Shown: piece after piece, positions 34,025 to 43,369 of the stretch | Layout of the letters: the number at the start of each line of letters is the position of its first letter | Numbering within the stretch: the first letter of the stretch is position 1 | Assembly (NCBI GenBank): GCA_030683155.1 | Contig: JAUXMV010000084.1 | Coordinates: 1 to 43,369, forward strand | Length of the DNA: 43,369 bases | Origin: Bacteroidales bacterium | GTDB taxonomy: Bacteria; Bacteroidota; Bacteroidia; Bacteroidales; F082 | Direction of reading: 5' to 3' | Position numbers and translations under genes: made by a program | The notes under the pieces: model-generated | The model's database searches: none | Told to the model about the DNA's origin: nothing | What the model saw: the letters and a program-made list of their open reading frames with translations, nothing else

Positions 34025-35953
34025 ATGAATAAAGATACCACGATTGGTTTCATTCTTATTGCCCTCATCCTTGTAGGCTATTCTATTTGGATGACTCCTT
34101 CAAAAGAAGAAATTGCTCAGCGTCAGCATCGTGCTGACTCAGTTTTACAGGTGAGACAGCAACAAAGAATGCTGGACTCCCTGCGCATGATTGCTGAATT
34201 TCAGCAAGCACAAAGTTTAGTTGATCAAAATCAGCTTCCAATCCTTTCAGATTCCTTGTCAAATGTTGACAATGTCGCTCTTGCTGATCGTTATGGCTTT
34301 TTTGCCGTTTCCGCTCAAGGTGATGATGGATTTATTGAAGTCGAAAATGACCTGATGAAAATTTCTTTTTCAAAAAAAGGAGGTCATGTTAGGCAAGTAG
34401 AATTGAAGAATTATCAAACATGGGATTCATTACCGCTCATAATTTTTGACCCCAATACAGCAAATTTTGATATCTCTTTCTTTTCTCGAAATCGCACTAT
34501 TAATACTAAAGACCTTTTTTTCAAGCCTTTTGTGAATGGTAAGCCCTATGAAAGCGGCGGCCTCAAAACAACTGAGTCGGATAGTCTGGTGATTGGATTG
34601 CGCCTCTATGCTGATGCCGGTGCCGGAGAAGAAGTGGGTTCACGTTATATAGAGTTTCAGTATACTTTAAAACATGAAGAGTATATGCTGGGATTCAACG
34701 TGAATCTTTCTGGAATGGAACAGATTATTGCTTCCAATGCAAGTTTTTTGAATCTCGAATGGGATGTTGATTTGTTGCAACAAGAAAAATCTGTTGACAG
34801 ATTCAATGGATCTACGATCTACTACAAGCATTTTGCAGATGATGTTGACTATTTGTCTGAAACGAAAAACGATGAGCAATCAATCAAAACCAGAATTAAA
34901 TGGATTTCATTTAAACAGCGTTTTTTCAGTTCATCCTTGATTGCAAAAGAGTATTTTGACAATGCTGACTTAAAGACATACGACAAAGAAAGGCCATCAC
35001 ATCAAAGATATTTGAAATCAATGAGGGCCTCAATGGATTTGCCTTTGAATCTGGCAATGGATAAAACAATTCCAATGGCCTTCTATTTTGGACCAAATAG
35101 TTTCAAAGAACTTAGAGCATATAAACTTGATCTCGAACGTCAGATTCCTTTAGGCTGGGGCTTCTTCCTGTTAGCATGGATCAATATTTATCTTGTGATT
35201 CCAATTTTTGACTTTTTAGGTGGTTATGGATGGAATTACGGGATTGTAATTTTTGTATTAACACTTATTTTGAAGACCTTCCTGTTTCCGATAGCTTATA
35301 AAACCTATTTGTCATCAGCAAAAATGAGGGTTTTGAAACCTGAAATTGATGAGATTTCGGCTAAGTTTCCAAAGCAGGAAGATGCAATGAAAAAGCAGCA
35401 GGCTGTAATGGGATTGTATAAAAAAGCCGGCGTAAATCCAATGGCTGGCTGTGTTCCAATGTTGCTGCAAATGCCTATTTTGATTGCAATGTTCAGGTTT
35501 TTCCCTTCAAGCATCGAGCTAAGGCAAAAAGCATTTCTATGGGCGAACGACCTTTCTAGTTATGACAGCATTCTGGACTTGCCTTTTGATATTCCATTTT
35601 ATGGCGCACATGTTAGTTTGTTTACCTTATTGATGACTATATCCACAATCATCTACACCTATCTGAACAATCAGATGATGGGTTCGCAAAGCACGCAGTT
35701 GCCTGGGATGAAAACAATGATGTATCTCATGCCTATCATGTTTCTTGGCCTTTTCAATAACTATGCATCTGGTTTAAGTTACTATTATCTGCTTGCAAAT
35801 CTCATCACTTTTGCGCAGATGTATATTTTTAGAATCTCGATCAACGAAGATAAACTTCGGGCAAAAATTGAGGAAAACAAAATGAAGCCTGTAAAAAAAT
35901 CTGCTTTCCAAAAGCGACTTGAAGATGCAGCCAAGCAAAGAGGGATGAAATAG
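34025..35953 (+). CDS. yidC: Membrane protein insertase YidC
   Basis: The protein has 642 residues, with the Gram-negative long form: one N-terminal helix (about 6-23), a large periplasmic beta domain (about 95-360) and a C-terminal bundle of about five helices (from about 375). The C-terminal part shows NPMAGCVPMLLQMPILIAMF and GLSYYYLLANLITFAQMYIF, conserved in the family. It inserts and folds inner-membrane proteins with or after the Sec machinery. A truncated haemoglobin gene begins three bases after its stop codon, so the two are likely co-transcribed. Confidence 0.97.
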   Translation: MNKDTTIGFILIALILVGYSIWMTPSKEEIAQRQHRADSVLQVRQQQRMLDSLRMIAEFQQAQSLVDQNQLPILSDSLSNVDNVALADRYGFFAVSAQGDDGFIEVENDLMKISFSKKGGHVRQVELKNYQTWDSLPLIIFDPNTANFDISFFSRNRTINTKDLFFKPFVNGKPYESGGLKTTESDSLVIGLRLYADAGAGEEVGSRYIEFQYTLKHEEYMLGFNVNLSGMEQIIASNASFLNLEWDVDLLQQEKSVDRFNGSTIYYKHFADDVDYLSETKNDEQSIKTRIKWISFKQRFFSSSLIAKEYFDNADLKTYDKERPSHQRYLKSMRASMDLPLNLAMDKTIPMAFYFGPNSFKELRAYKLDLERQIPLGWGFFLLAWINIYLVIPIFDFLGGYGWNYGIVIFVLTLILKTFLFPIAYKTYLSSAKMRVLKPEIDEISAKFPKQEDAMKKQQAVMGLYKKAGVNPMAGCVPMLLQMPILIAMFRFFPSSIELRQKAFLWANDLSSYDSILDLPFDIPFYGAHVSLFTLLMTISTIIYTYLNNQMMGSQSTQLPGMKTMMYLMPIMFLGLFNNYASGLSYYYLLANLITFAQMYIFRISINEDKLRAKIEENKMKPVKKSAFQKRLEDAAKQRGMK

Positions 35954-35956
35954 CAA

Positions 35957-36322
35957 ATGGAAAGGACTTATTACGAGCGCATTGGACGCGATACGCTGAA
36001 GGAAATGATTTCATATTTCTATGAGCAAGTAAAAGAAGATCCTATTCTGCTTCCTATGTATCCCGGTGATCTTGAAGCCGCTGAGCTGAGATTATTCCTT
36101 TTCATGGTTCAATATCTGGGCGGACCTGCCACATATTCAGAGCGCAGAGGTCATCCAAAGTTAAGAATGCGGCATGTGACGTTTCCGATAGATGAAAAAG
36201 CAAAGAATCATTGGCTGAAATGCATGAATGCTGCTATGCAAAAAGTTGAAATGGATGGTGAGTCCCGTCAGTTTTTATGGAATTATTTTGTCCACACTGC
36301 GAATTTCCTTAAAAACAGATAG
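35957..36322 (+). CDS. glbO: Truncated haemoglobin, group II (trHbO)
   Basis: The protein has 121 residues, the size of a 2-on-2 globin. Group II markers are the run YLGGPATYSERRGHPKLRMRH with the proximal His73, the Tyr at B10 (about Y22) and a Trp at G8 (W86). No leader or other domain is present. Such globins bind O2 or NO and help in NO detoxification or redox sensing; the exact role here is unknown. The start lies three bases after the yidC stop codon, an unusual pairing. A bidirectional terminator follows. Confidence 0.9.
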   Translation: MERTYYERIGRDTLKEMISYFYEQVKEDPILLPMYPGDLEAAELRLFLFMVQYLGGPATYSERRGHPKLRMRHVTFPIDEKAKNHWLKCMNAAMQKVEMDGESRQFLWNYFVHTANFLKNR

Positions 36323-36350
36323 ATTCCAATAATATTTTCGTAAAAATTAT

Positions 36351-36386
36351 AATCAGGGGTAAAAAATCACTCCTGATTTTATTTTT
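36351..36386. terminator. Bidirectional terminator between glbO and the SH3-like gene
   Basis: AATCAGGGGT (36351-36360) pairs with ACTCCTGATT (36369-36378), with one G-T pair and an 8-base loop. A T-rich tract TTTTATTTTT follows on the plus strand. The stop codon of the minus-strand gene overlaps the tract. Confidence 0.7.
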
Positions 36387-36912
36387 GATCGCCAACGAAA
36401 TAATCTTCCTTGTCAGCAAAAAGTACATTAAAGGTTGTCAAACTGCCATAAATTCTTGTAAGATATTGCTGAAGGTTGACTTTTTCTTCATCTGTTAGAT
36501 CTGAACTGTTTATGCGTTGCTCCATCACGCGAAGACGGTCGCGTACCATAACAATTTTGTGAAAAAAAGCTTCAATTGGCACTTCTTTTGGCTTCAGATT
36601 TCTGTCTCCCGGTTGAAGAGTCATTATCCCGCCATTCCATTTTGTTCCCATTGGAACGTTTTCCTGAATATCTGAGAACTTTCTGATTATTTTAGTAAAA
36701 ATCCTTTCAACTTTTTCAAAACTCAATAAATCTGTGTCGCCACCAACATAGTCCAATACCTCCAATCCGGCAAAAGATCTGAGAATTGTTTTTGTGCCAA
36801 AATCGATGAATGTTATTTCGTATGCGTCAGCATAGACTTGAATCACAACACCTTTTCCGTATTGTGAGTGGTTTACCCGTGATCCTATTCCAAGCGTTAA
36901 GTCATTTGTCAT
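36379..36912 (-). CDS. Conserved hypothetical with an N-terminal SH3/Tudor-like fold
   Basis: The protein has 177 residues with no signal peptide. Residues 8-55 (GSRVNHSQYGKGVVIQVYA, then ITFIDFGTKTIL) have the pattern of an SH3-like barrel seen at the C-terminus of UvrD helicases and in CarD-like RNA-polymerase binders. The remainder is helical, with a predicted coiled segment EAFFHKIVMVRDRLRVMEQRI. The family is unknown to me by name. A nucleic-acid or RNA-polymerase contact is possible from the first domain only. It lies 214 bases downstream of trmD on the same strand. Confidence 0.65.
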   Translation of the reverse strand: MTNDLTLGIGSRVNHSQYGKGVVIQVYADAYEITFIDFGTKTILRSFAGLEVLDYVGGDTDLLSFEKVERIFTKIIRKFSDIQENVPMGTKWNGGIMTLQPGDRNLKPKEVPIEAFFHKIVMVRDRLRVMEQRINSSDLTDEEKVNLQQYLTRIYGSLTTFNVLFADKEDYFVGDQK

Positions 36913-37126
36913 GATAAAAAGGTTTTACAAATGAATGTGTTAGACAATATTTTTATTTTTTTATTTCGTTTAAAAAGCCTGCTATACTATATAAATACAA
37001 GAAATGTTTTAAGCACAAGCTGAAAAATATATAACTAGCCGAATTGCAAATTATTTTATTTCCATTGTAAAAAAGGTTTAATGGACTTCATTTTTGTCTT
37101 GTTCAAAAGCAAAAATAGGTTAGAAT

Positions 37127-37804
37127 CTATATGTCTAGCATATCCGGTCTTCGCTTTGCAGTTCTTTCAATCGCTTTTTGGTGTTTCCATTCTTCTATTA
37201 TTTTATCGTCACCTGACAGTAAAATATCAGGAACCTCCCAGTTTTTATAAATTCTTGGCCTTGTATAAGCAGGTGGAGAAACCAATCCGTTTTGAAAAGA
37301 ATCAGACAAAGCAGAAGTTTCGTCATTTAAAACTCCGGGAATCAAGCGCACAAGACTGTCTGTCAATACCGCAGCTGCAAGTTCTCCGCCCGAAAGCACA
37401 TAATCACCTATTGAAATTTCCTTTGTAATCAAGTGCTCTCTAACACGCTCATCTACACCTTTATAGTGCCCACAAAGTAAAATTAGATTTCCCTTCAGCG
37501 AAAGCCGATTGCTTAAACTTTGATTGAGAATCTCACCATCCGGACTTAAATAAATGACTTCGTCGTATGTTCGATCAAGTTTTAATTGCGTGATGCAACG
37601 GTCAATTGGTTCGATCATCATCACCATTCCTGCTCCGCCGGAGAATGCGTAATCGTCAACTTTCCTGTGTTTGTCTGTCGCATAATCCCGCAAGTTGTGC
37701 AAATGTATTTCTACAAGTCCTTTCTGAACAGCCCTTTTTATTATTGATTCTGAAAAAGGCCCTTCGAACATGCCGGGAAAAATTGTGATGATATCTATTC
37801 GCAT
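37127..37804 (-). CDS. trmD: tRNA (guanine-N1)-methyltransferase TrmD
   Basis: The protein has 225 residues, the usual TrmD length. It methylates G37 of tRNAs next to the anticodon with S-adenosylmethionine. Visible SPOUT-class blocks are [50 protein letters not shown] and the trefoil-knot loop [15 protein letters not shown]. The start ATG shares one base with the stop of the upstream aldehyde dehydrogenase gene (TAATG), so the two are likely translationally coupled. Confidence 0.97.
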   Translation of the reverse strand: MRIDIITIFPGMFEGPFSESIIKRAVQKGLVEIHLHNLRDYATDKHRKVDDYAFSGGAGMVMMIEPIDRCITQLKLDRTYDEVIYLSPDGEILNQSLSNRLSLKGNLILLCGHYKGVDERVREHLITKEISIGDYVLSGGELAAAVLTDSLVRLIPGVLNDETSALSDSFQNGLVSPPAYTRPRIYKNWEVPDILLSGDDKIIEEWKHQKAIERTAKRRPDMLDI

Positions 37805-39162
37805 TATTCTATCCAGTTTGTTTTGATATTCAAAAATTCCATTACACCTTCGAAAGCTAGTTCACGACCATAACCTGAATTTTTTATTCCTCCAAAAGGC
37901 ACTCTGGGATCAGATTTTACAATGCTGTTAACAAATACAGCGCCTGCTTCAAGTTGTGGCATAATTTCATGGGCTAGTTCAATATTTTGTGTCCAGATAC
38001 TTGCCCCAAGTCCAAATCTTGTGTCGTTGGCAATTTTTACAGCTTCCTCTTTTGTGTGAAAAGGAATTGCTACCATTACCGGGCCAAAAGTTTCATCGTC
38101 ATAAACAGGCATCCCTTTTCTTACATCGGTCAAAAGTGTTGGCTCAAATATTTGTGAGTGAAATGTACTTCTTTTACCACCGCAGATTACTTTTGCCCCC
38201 ATTTTTACAGATTCATTCACTTGATATTCAATTTGATCAACAAGATCTGGGCGCGCCATGGGGCCTAAATCTGTTTGGGTCATCATTGGATCACCCAAAA
38301 CCTGTGCCTCAAGTGCTTGCTTTTGCTCAAGAAGAAAATTATCGAAAATGCTGTCCTGAACAATGAACCGCTTTGCTGCGATGCAAACCTGACCTGAATT
38401 CAGCATCCTCGATCGCAACCCTGAACTGCAACTCAAATGGAGTTCAGCATCTTCGAAAATGATAAATGGATCTGAGCCGCCAAGTTCAAGAACCGTTTTC
38501 TTTAGATATTTACCACAAAGTGAAGCAACTGACTGCCCAGCTTTTTCACTACCGGTTAAAGTTACACCTTTAATATAGGAGTGACTTATTATTTCTTCTG
38601 ATCTTTCAGCCGGGATGACAACATATCTGAATACATTTTCTGAAAAGCCACTGGACAGAAATGCCTCTTCAATAGCTAAAGAACAACCTGTGACATTGGG
38701 TGCATGCTTAAGTATGACTGTGTTTCCAGCCGTAATTGTTGGAATGGCAAATCTAAATACTTGCCAAAACGGAAAATTCCAGGGCATGATGGCAAAGATT
38801 GTACCTAACGGTTCAAAACTTAAATACACCGCTCTTGCTTCAGTATTAATCCTTTTTGGTTGAATGTCAAAAGACTCAGGACTTGCATAATGTTTGCACA
38901 GCCAGATGCATTTCTCAACTTCAGCTGTTGATTCTTTGATAGGTTTGCCCATTTCTTTTGTAATCAGCTGTGCAAAGTGTTCCTTCTTTTCTTCTAGTTT
39001 TTCCGCAAGTTTAAGATTTAATTGCCTCCGCTCAATCAATTGAATATTTTTCCATTTTTGATAAGCTTGATTAACTTTTTCGATGATTTCGTTTACCTGA
39101 AACTGATCATGCACTGCATAAGTACCTATAATTTCCTGACTAAATGGATTGATGCTTTTCAT
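37804..39162 (-). CDS. NAD(P)-dependent aldehyde dehydrogenase, succinate-semialdehyde type
   Basis: The protein has 452 residues. It has the ALDH fold without a leader. The catalytic Cys260 is in [12 protein letters not shown], and the general base Glu is in [14 protein letters not shown]. The N-terminal block [15 protein letters not shown] carries the catalytic Asn. The C-terminal block is [14 protein letters not shown]. The sequence is like the GabD/Sad branch that oxidises succinate semialdehyde or related aldehydes, but the substrate is uncertain. It is coupled by one base to trmD, with no metabolic link apparent. Confidence 0.9.
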   Translation of the reverse strand: MKSINPFSQEIIGTYAVHDQFQVNEIIEKVNQAYQKWKNIQLIERRQLNLKLAEKLEEKKEHFAQLITKEMGKPIKESTAEVEKCIWLCKHYASPESFDIQPKRINTEARAVYLSFEPLGTIFAIMPWNFPFWQVFRFAIPTITAGNTVILKHAPNVTGCSLAIEEAFLSSGFSENVFRYVVIPAERSEEIISHSYIKGVTLTGSEKAGQSVASLCGKYLKKTVLELGGSDPFIIFEDAELHLSCSSGLRSRMLNSGQVCIAAKRFIVQDSIFDNFLLEQKQALEAQVLGDPMMTQTDLGPMARPDLVDQIEYQVNESVKMGAKVICGGKRSTFHSQIFEPTLLTDVRKGMPVYDDETFGPVMVAIPFHTKEEAVKIANDTRFGLGASIWTQNIELAHEIMPQLEAGAVFVNSIVKSDPRVPFGGIKNSGYGRELAFEGVMEFLNIKTNWIE

Positions 39163-39286
39163 AGTGGGTTAAAACAAATGAATGAGTTTGCAAAATAAAG
39201 AAAACTATTTCACGAAATGGCCGGAATTAACCAAAATAGCTACTTTTACAACTTCAAATCATAAAGGGCTAATAGATTATTGAATT

Positions 39287-41185
39287 ATGCACGTTTCTCG
39301 TTTTTGTATCACGTTTTGTTTGGTTTCGCTGTTTTTAGGACTGCATGCACAGCAGGATTCTTACCACATATCAAGAACTTTTCAAAAAGCTATTTCGAAA
39401 CAAACCCGTTCCTCCTCCGGATTGCCGGGAAAAAACTACTGGCAGAATGAGTCGAAGTATATAATGAAGGTAGATTTTGAACCTGAAACCGGTTTAGTTA
39501 ATGGAATTGCTGATATTGCATACTTTAACAATAGTCCTGACACTTTAAAGCGCCTTGTATTTAATTTATATCAGGATATTTTGCGTAAGGGCAACAGCCG
39601 TGACTGGGATCTGGGTACAGACGATCTTCATGATGGAACACTCATCAGAAATATGAAGATAAATGATAATTATTTGGATATGAACAACTCACGTAAGTCA
39701 TTCAGGCAAGGGACAAAGTTGATTGTTTTACCAGACGAAGCTATATTGCCAGGTGATTCTGTAAATGTTTCAGTTTCCTGGGAAGTTAAGATTCCCACAA
39801 AACGCACTGTCAGAATGGGAAAATACAGCGATTCAGTTTTTTTTGTTGCCTATTGGTATCCTCAGATCGCAGTTTATGACGATATCGATGGCTGGGATAT
39901 GATTTCCTATGGTGGAAGTGTTGAATTCTACAACGACTTCAATGATTATGAAGTTGAGATCACTGTTCCAGGAAATTTTGGCGTTTGGGCAACTGGTCTT
40001 TTACAAAATCCAGATGAAGTTTTTCACAAGGAAATTGTTGACCGATATTCTAATGCATGGGAAAGTGATGAGATTGTTTCAATCATCACCGCTGAGGATT
40101 ATCTCAAGAACAAAGTCTTTAATAAATCAAAAAAACTTTGCTTTAAATTTAAAGCAGAAAGTGTACCTGATTTTAGCTTTGGTATCGGTGCAGGAATGCT
40201 GTGGGATGCAGTAAGTTTAGAAGTCGATGAAAAAACAGAAAGAAGAATTCTTGCTGATGCGGTTTATACGATAGGAGACGCTCATTATGATAATGTTGCA
40301 AAATATAGCAAAATGAGCATCAACTATATGTCAAAAGTGATGCCTGGTGTCCCTTTCCCTTATCCCCAAATGACAACTTTTAGCAGTGGACGAAAATCTG
40401 GCGGCATGGAAAGTCCGATGATGGCTATCAATGGCGCTCCTGATGATGCTCCAAACACACTTGGACTCACTTTTCATGAAATAGCGCATACTTATATGCC
40501 ATTTTTCATGGGTACAAACGAAAAAAAATATGCCTGGATGGATGAAGGCTGGGCAACACTTTGGCCTCATGTTTTGGTGGATAGCATTTTTCCTGATTAT
40601 CGCTATCTGGAAAGAACTGTTTCCGGCTTTGAAGATGTTGCTGGTTTTGAAATGGACATTCCACCAATGGTGCCGAATCACCTTTTGGGAGCTGCATATC
40701 CTAGCTTAAGACTTGGCAGTTACGTTCGCCCTGCAATGGCTTATCATTTTCTGGAAGATGCTCTTGGGGCAGAAGTATTCAGTTTTGCGCTAAAATCCTA
40801 TATGCATTTTTGGCATGGTTTGCACCCTTCTCCATTGGACTTTTTCAAAGTTTTTGAATTGGCAGCTGATCAAGATCTGTATTGGTTTTTTAAACCATGG
40901 TTTTATGATAACGCATATCCTGACCTTTCGATAAGAAAGATTACAAAAGACAAAATGATTGTTATCGAAAATACAGGAGGACTGCCTTTGCCTGTGTATC
41001 TTGAAATGTTTTTTACGGATGGAAGCAAAGAAATAGTTGACTATAATACTTCAATCTGGAATAATGGTGACAAAACTGTTGTCATAAAGAGTCCGGAAGA
41101 TAAGTTTTTGCAGGAAGTCAGGCTTGGCAATAAGCTAATCCCGGATGTTAATAAAAAAGACAATGTTATGTTGTTGATTGATTGA
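39287..41185 (+). CDS. M1-family metallopeptidase, secreted
   Basis: The protein has 632 residues, with a signal peptide ending near GLHAQQ (about residue 23). The zinc site is HEXXH-X18-E: His397, Glu398, His401 and Glu420 in LTFHEIAHTYM and MDEGWATLW. The exopeptidase-type motif GGMESPMMA precedes it (about residue 369). These are the usual features of gluzincin aminopeptidases. It is a likely periplasmic or surface peptidase acting on imported peptides. It has no T9SS tail. It lies 38 bases before the subtilase gene on the same strand. Confidence 0.92.
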   Translation: MHVSRFCITFCLVSLFLGLHAQQDSYHISRTFQKAISKQTRSSSGLPGKNYWQNESKYIMKVDFEPETGLVNGIADIAYFNNSPDTLKRLVFNLYQDILRKGNSRDWDLGTDDLHDGTLIRNMKINDNYLDMNNSRKSFRQGTKLIVLPDEAILPGDSVNVSVSWEVKIPTKRTVRMGKYSDSVFFVAYWYPQIAVYDDIDGWDMISYGGSVEFYNDFNDYEVEITVPGNFGVWATGLLQNPDEVFHKEIVDRYSNAWESDEIVSIITAEDYLKNKVFNKSKKLCFKFKAESVPDFSFGIGAGMLWDAVSLEVDEKTERRILADAVYTIGDAHYDNVAKYSKMSINYMSKVMPGVPFPYPQMTTFSSGRKSGGMESPMMAINGAPDDAPNTLGLTFHEIAHTYMPFFMGTNEKKYAWMDEGWATLWPHVLVDSIFPDYRYLERTVSGFEDVAGFEMDIPPMVPNHLLGAAYPSLRLGSYVRPAMAYHFLEDALGAEVFSFALKSYMHFWHGLHPSPLDFFKVFELAADQDLYWFFKPWFYDNAYPDLSIRKITKDKMIVIENTGGLPLPVYLEMFFTDGSKEIVDYNTSIWNNGDKTVVIKSPEDKFLQEVRLGNKLIPDVNKKDNVMLLID

Positions 41186-41223
41186 ACTTTAATTAAATAT
41201 ACCTGTTATAAGGAAAAACTTTT

Positions 41224-42888
41224 ATGAAAAATCTAATTACAATTTTCGCAATCTTGCTGTTTGTTCAAGTCAATGCGCAGATAGCCCCGAACAAGTACTT
41301 TGTGCAGTTTACGGATAAAAATAACTCGCCATATAGCTTAAATAGTCCTCAGGAGTTTTTAACAGAAAGGGCTCTCCAAAGACGTGAAAATCAGAATATA
41401 CAGCTTGTTGAGAATGATCTGCCTGTAAATCCAGTCTATTTGCAGGGCGTTGCCCAAACAGGTGCTGCCTTATTATTTCCATCGAAATGGCTAAACGGCG
41501 TAACCATACAAACTTCAAGTCAAAGCGTTTTGAATGCCATTGCAGCTCTTCCATACGTTTCGGGTGTGAGAGGTCTTGTTGAAGAACCACTTAAGCAAAA
41601 GATCAAAGAAAAAGATTTTTTTGAGCAGGAAAGCATTTCCGACGATTTGAAACCTGACTTGTCTGAAGATAAAACCGGATCATTCTTTGATTTTGGAAGT
41701 GGATTCACACAAATAAACCAGCTCAATGGTATCCCTTTGCATACAGCAGGATTCAGAGGTCAGGGGATGGTGATGGCTTTGCTTGATGGTGGATATTCAG
41801 GCGTTGATACCCATATTGCTTTTGACAGCATCAGACTCAACGGGCAAATACTTGGAACAAAGGATTTTACTGAGCCGGGTGGAAGTGTATACAATCAAAG
41901 TTCTCATGGTACCGCAGTACTCAGTACGATTGCTTCAAACCGCCCCGGCCAGTTGATTGGAACAGCCCCTAAGGCATCTTTCTGGCTTTTGCGTCCCGAA
42001 TTTGTAGCAACAGAGCATGTAATTGAGGAGTATAACTGGGTTTCTGCTGCTGAATTTGCCGACAGTGTCGGTGTTGATCTTATTAACTCCTCATTAGGTT
42101 ACATTGATTTCGATTTTTCGCAATGGAATCATTCTTATAATCATATGGATGGAAATACTTGTGTGGTAACAATTGGTGCTGATATTGCATCGAGTAAAGG
42201 GATTCTTGTTGTAAACAGTGCTGGTAACTCTGGAGGCAGTTCATCTTTTCCTTATATCGGTGCTCCTGCAGATGGGTTTAATGTTTTTTCTATTGGCGCT
42301 GTTAATGGATCTGGCGTTCGCGCAAGTTTCAGCTCTATCGGACCTACTTTTGATGGCCGAATCAAACCTGATGTAATGGCCATGGGTGCTGGCACTGCTG
42401 TAACTGGTTCTGGTAATGGTTTTTCTTTTAGCAACGGAACCTCTTTTTCCTCACCTGTTTTGGCTGGTATGGCTGCTTGTCTTTGGCAGGCCAGACCTGA
42501 TTTCTCAAATCTGGAAATCAAACAGGCCATTATGATGAGCGCCGACAATGCTTCAAACCCTAATGTGACATATGGACATGGAATCCCAAATTTTATGATC
42601 GCTTATTCTTTACTTACCTCTATTGATAGTGGGGATAAACTTCAGACAAAATTTATCGATGTCTATCCAAATCCTTATTCAAGTTCTCTTTTCATCTATT
42701 TCAGAGATAACAAAGTTTTGAGCATAAAAGTTTACGACATTCAGGGCAGGCTTCAAATCGAAGGAGAATTTGATTCTTTTCAGGCAACCCGGTTACAAAG
42801 TAGCCTTCTGGGACTCCGCACAGGCATATACATGGTTCATGTTAAATCAGAAAATGCTGTTCAGAAAATTAAAATCATGAAAAATTAA
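41224..42888 (+). CDS. S8 subtilase with T9SS C-terminal sorting domain
   Basis: The protein has 554 residues. A signal peptide ends near VNAQ (about residue 19). The peptidase S8 domain has the triad Asp188 (MALLDGGYSGVD), His228 (SSHGTAVLS) and Ser407 (NGTSFSSPVLAGMAA). The last ~75 residues form a type A T9SS sorting domain: VYPNPYSSSLFIYF, VYDIQGRLQIEG, GLRTGIYMVHV and the basic tail KIKIMKN. It is thus exported by the type IX system and anchored or released at the surface. The region between the signal and the peptidase domain (about 20-180) is the likely inhibitory propeptide. It probably shares a transcript with the M1 peptidase. Confidence 0.95.
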   Translation: MKNLITIFAILLFVQVNAQIAPNKYFVQFTDKNNSPYSLNSPQEFLTERALQRRENQNIQLVENDLPVNPVYLQGVAQTGAALLFPSKWLNGVTIQTSSQSVLNAIAALPYVSGVRGLVEEPLKQKIKEKDFFEQESISDDLKPDLSEDKTGSFFDFGSGFTQINQLNGIPLHTAGFRGQGMVMALLDGGYSGVDTHIAFDSIRLNGQILGTKDFTEPGGSVYNQSSHGTAVLSTIASNRPGQLIGTAPKASFWLLRPEFVATEHVIEEYNWVSAAEFADSVGVDLINSSLGYIDFDFSQWNHSYNHMDGNTCVVTIGADIASSKGILVVNSAGNSGGSSSFPYIGAPADGFNVFSIGAVNGSGVRASFSSIGPTFDGRIKPDVMAMGAGTAVTGSGNGFSFSNGTSFSSPVLAGMAACLWQARPDFSNLEIKQAIMMSADNASNPNVTYGHGIPNFMIAYSLLTSIDSGDKLQTKFIDVYPNPYSSSLFIYFRDNKVLSIKVYDIQGRLQIEGEFDSFQATRLQSSLLGLRTGIYMVHVKSENAVQKIKIMKN

Positions 42889-43242
42889 CCATAACATCTT
42901 TGATTTACTTTATTTGTGAATTTGCACTTACCAAGGTATTTTCAAACCAGAATCTTCATGATCTTCCTCTAATAATCAAACCTTTAGTCAACTTTAGTTT
43001 CAAATTATGGTTGTATAAAAGGTTAACTGATCTTGTCAACCTGCAAATTAATCACACTGATTTTAATGTTATAAAATTTATTTAAAACAATGATAATCAG
43101 TGATATGTAGCTATATTTAAATTGATATTTGCATTAAACGTACCTGAATTGTTCTTTAGTCCTTACTATCGTTTTTCTTTAATTATTGAGAAGCCTGGTT
43201 TAGTGATAATTAACAAATTATTAATAATTTTTTCAAAAAACA
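42889..43242. other. Non-coding spacer before the rRNA-type promoter
   Basis: This AT-rich spacer of about 350 bases has one plus-strand open frame of 61 codons (42900-43085) with no start context, family motif or codon pattern, which I regard as chance. No tRNA, terminator or repeat was seen. Confidence 0.5.
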
Positions 43243-43273
43243 TTTGGATGGAAAGAAAAAGGTATTACTTTTG
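43243..43273 (+). promoter_or_regulatory. Strong Bacteroidota promoter, probably of an rRNA operon
   Basis: A -33 TTTG (43243-43246), a spacer of exactly 19 bases and a -7 TACTTTTG (43266-43273) match the consensus. Upstream is AT-rich, with several A and T runs as in UP-like elements. Confidence 0.8.
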
Positions 43274-43369
43274 CACTCCCAATCGCGGAGAAAGATAGAA
43301 TGAGAGAGAGAAGGTTGGGGATACAGAAAGAGAAAGAAAGTTCTTTGAAAGCTTGAAGCCAAAGCCTGG
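43274..43369 (+). ncRNA. Start of a leader transcript, likely the 16S rRNA leader
   Basis: A purine-rich stretch of repeated GAGA/GAAAG is followed by GTTCTTTGAAAG (43340-43351), a boxA-like antitermination signal that precedes 16S rRNA genes in many Bacteroidota. No rRNA bases are in the window, so the assignment rests on promoter and leader style. The leader runs off the right edge. Confidence 0.6.

Noticed and set aside
42900-43085. 61-codon plus-strand open frame
   Set aside because: It has no start context or recognisable motif, and lies in AT-rich spacer; it is most likely chance.

Overview
The window is about 43.4 kb of AT-rich chromosome from a member of the Bacteroidota, probably an uncultured or anaerobic Bacteroidales/Marinilabiliales-type lineage. 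The evidence is a subtilase with a type IX secretion (T9SS) C-terminal sorting domain, two SusC/Oar-type TonB receptors with N-terminal carboxypeptidase-regulatory domains, a short RpoD lacking region 1.1, Bacteroidota-type promoters (TTTG, 18-19 bp, TAnnTTTG), few recognisable Shine-Dalgarno sites, and many SPII lipoproteins with a Cys near residue 19-21. There is no clear phage, plasmid or CRISPR region.

Layout. 1-5300 is an accessory surface region: a LruC-domain beta-helix lipoprotein, a nested palindromic repeat, a secreted protein, and two paralogous outer-membrane barrels, one preceded by a very short lipoprotein frame containing a tetranucleotide repeat. 5300-13400 holds purE-purK and a minus-strand run of Oar-like TonB receptor, ENPP-type phosphodiesterase, PhoD-type phosphatase and a small ACT-like protein. 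13600-16480 is a TonB receptor behind an FMN riboswitch with its own terminator. 16600-18100 is trxB with an atypical CX6C thioredoxin-like gene. 18150-22730 holds an NlpC/P60 hydrolase, a PgpH-type 7TM-HD phosphodiesterase, a WbqC-family protein and two tandem thioredoxins, one cytosolic and one a lipoprotein. 22890-23745 has an orphan IS1595-type zinc ribbon and a TPR lipoprotein. 23829-27672 is an envelope cluster (phosphohexomutase, MltG, GNAT, DapF). 27900-36320 is a plus-strand housekeeping run (HtrA protease, RpoD, long GAPDH, PyrG, YidC, truncated haemoglobin). 36379-39162 is a small SH3-like protein, TrmD and an aldehyde dehydrogenase on the minus strand. 39287-42888 is an M1 peptidase and a T9SS subtilase. 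The last 130 bases contain a strong promoter and a leader typical of an rRNA operon, which probably starts just past the edge.

Points most worth following: (i) an FMN riboswitch on an outer-membrane TonB receptor, implying flavin-responsive uptake; (ii) an almost identical 24-bp element, containing an ATCRCT direct repeat at 11-bp period, in front of two separate thioredoxin loci; (iii) an odd thioredoxin with CX6C instead of CXXC paired with trxB; (iv) a possible phase-variable mini-lipoprotein; and (v) a stand-alone transposase zinc ribbon that shares an intergenic region with one of the thioredoxin loci.
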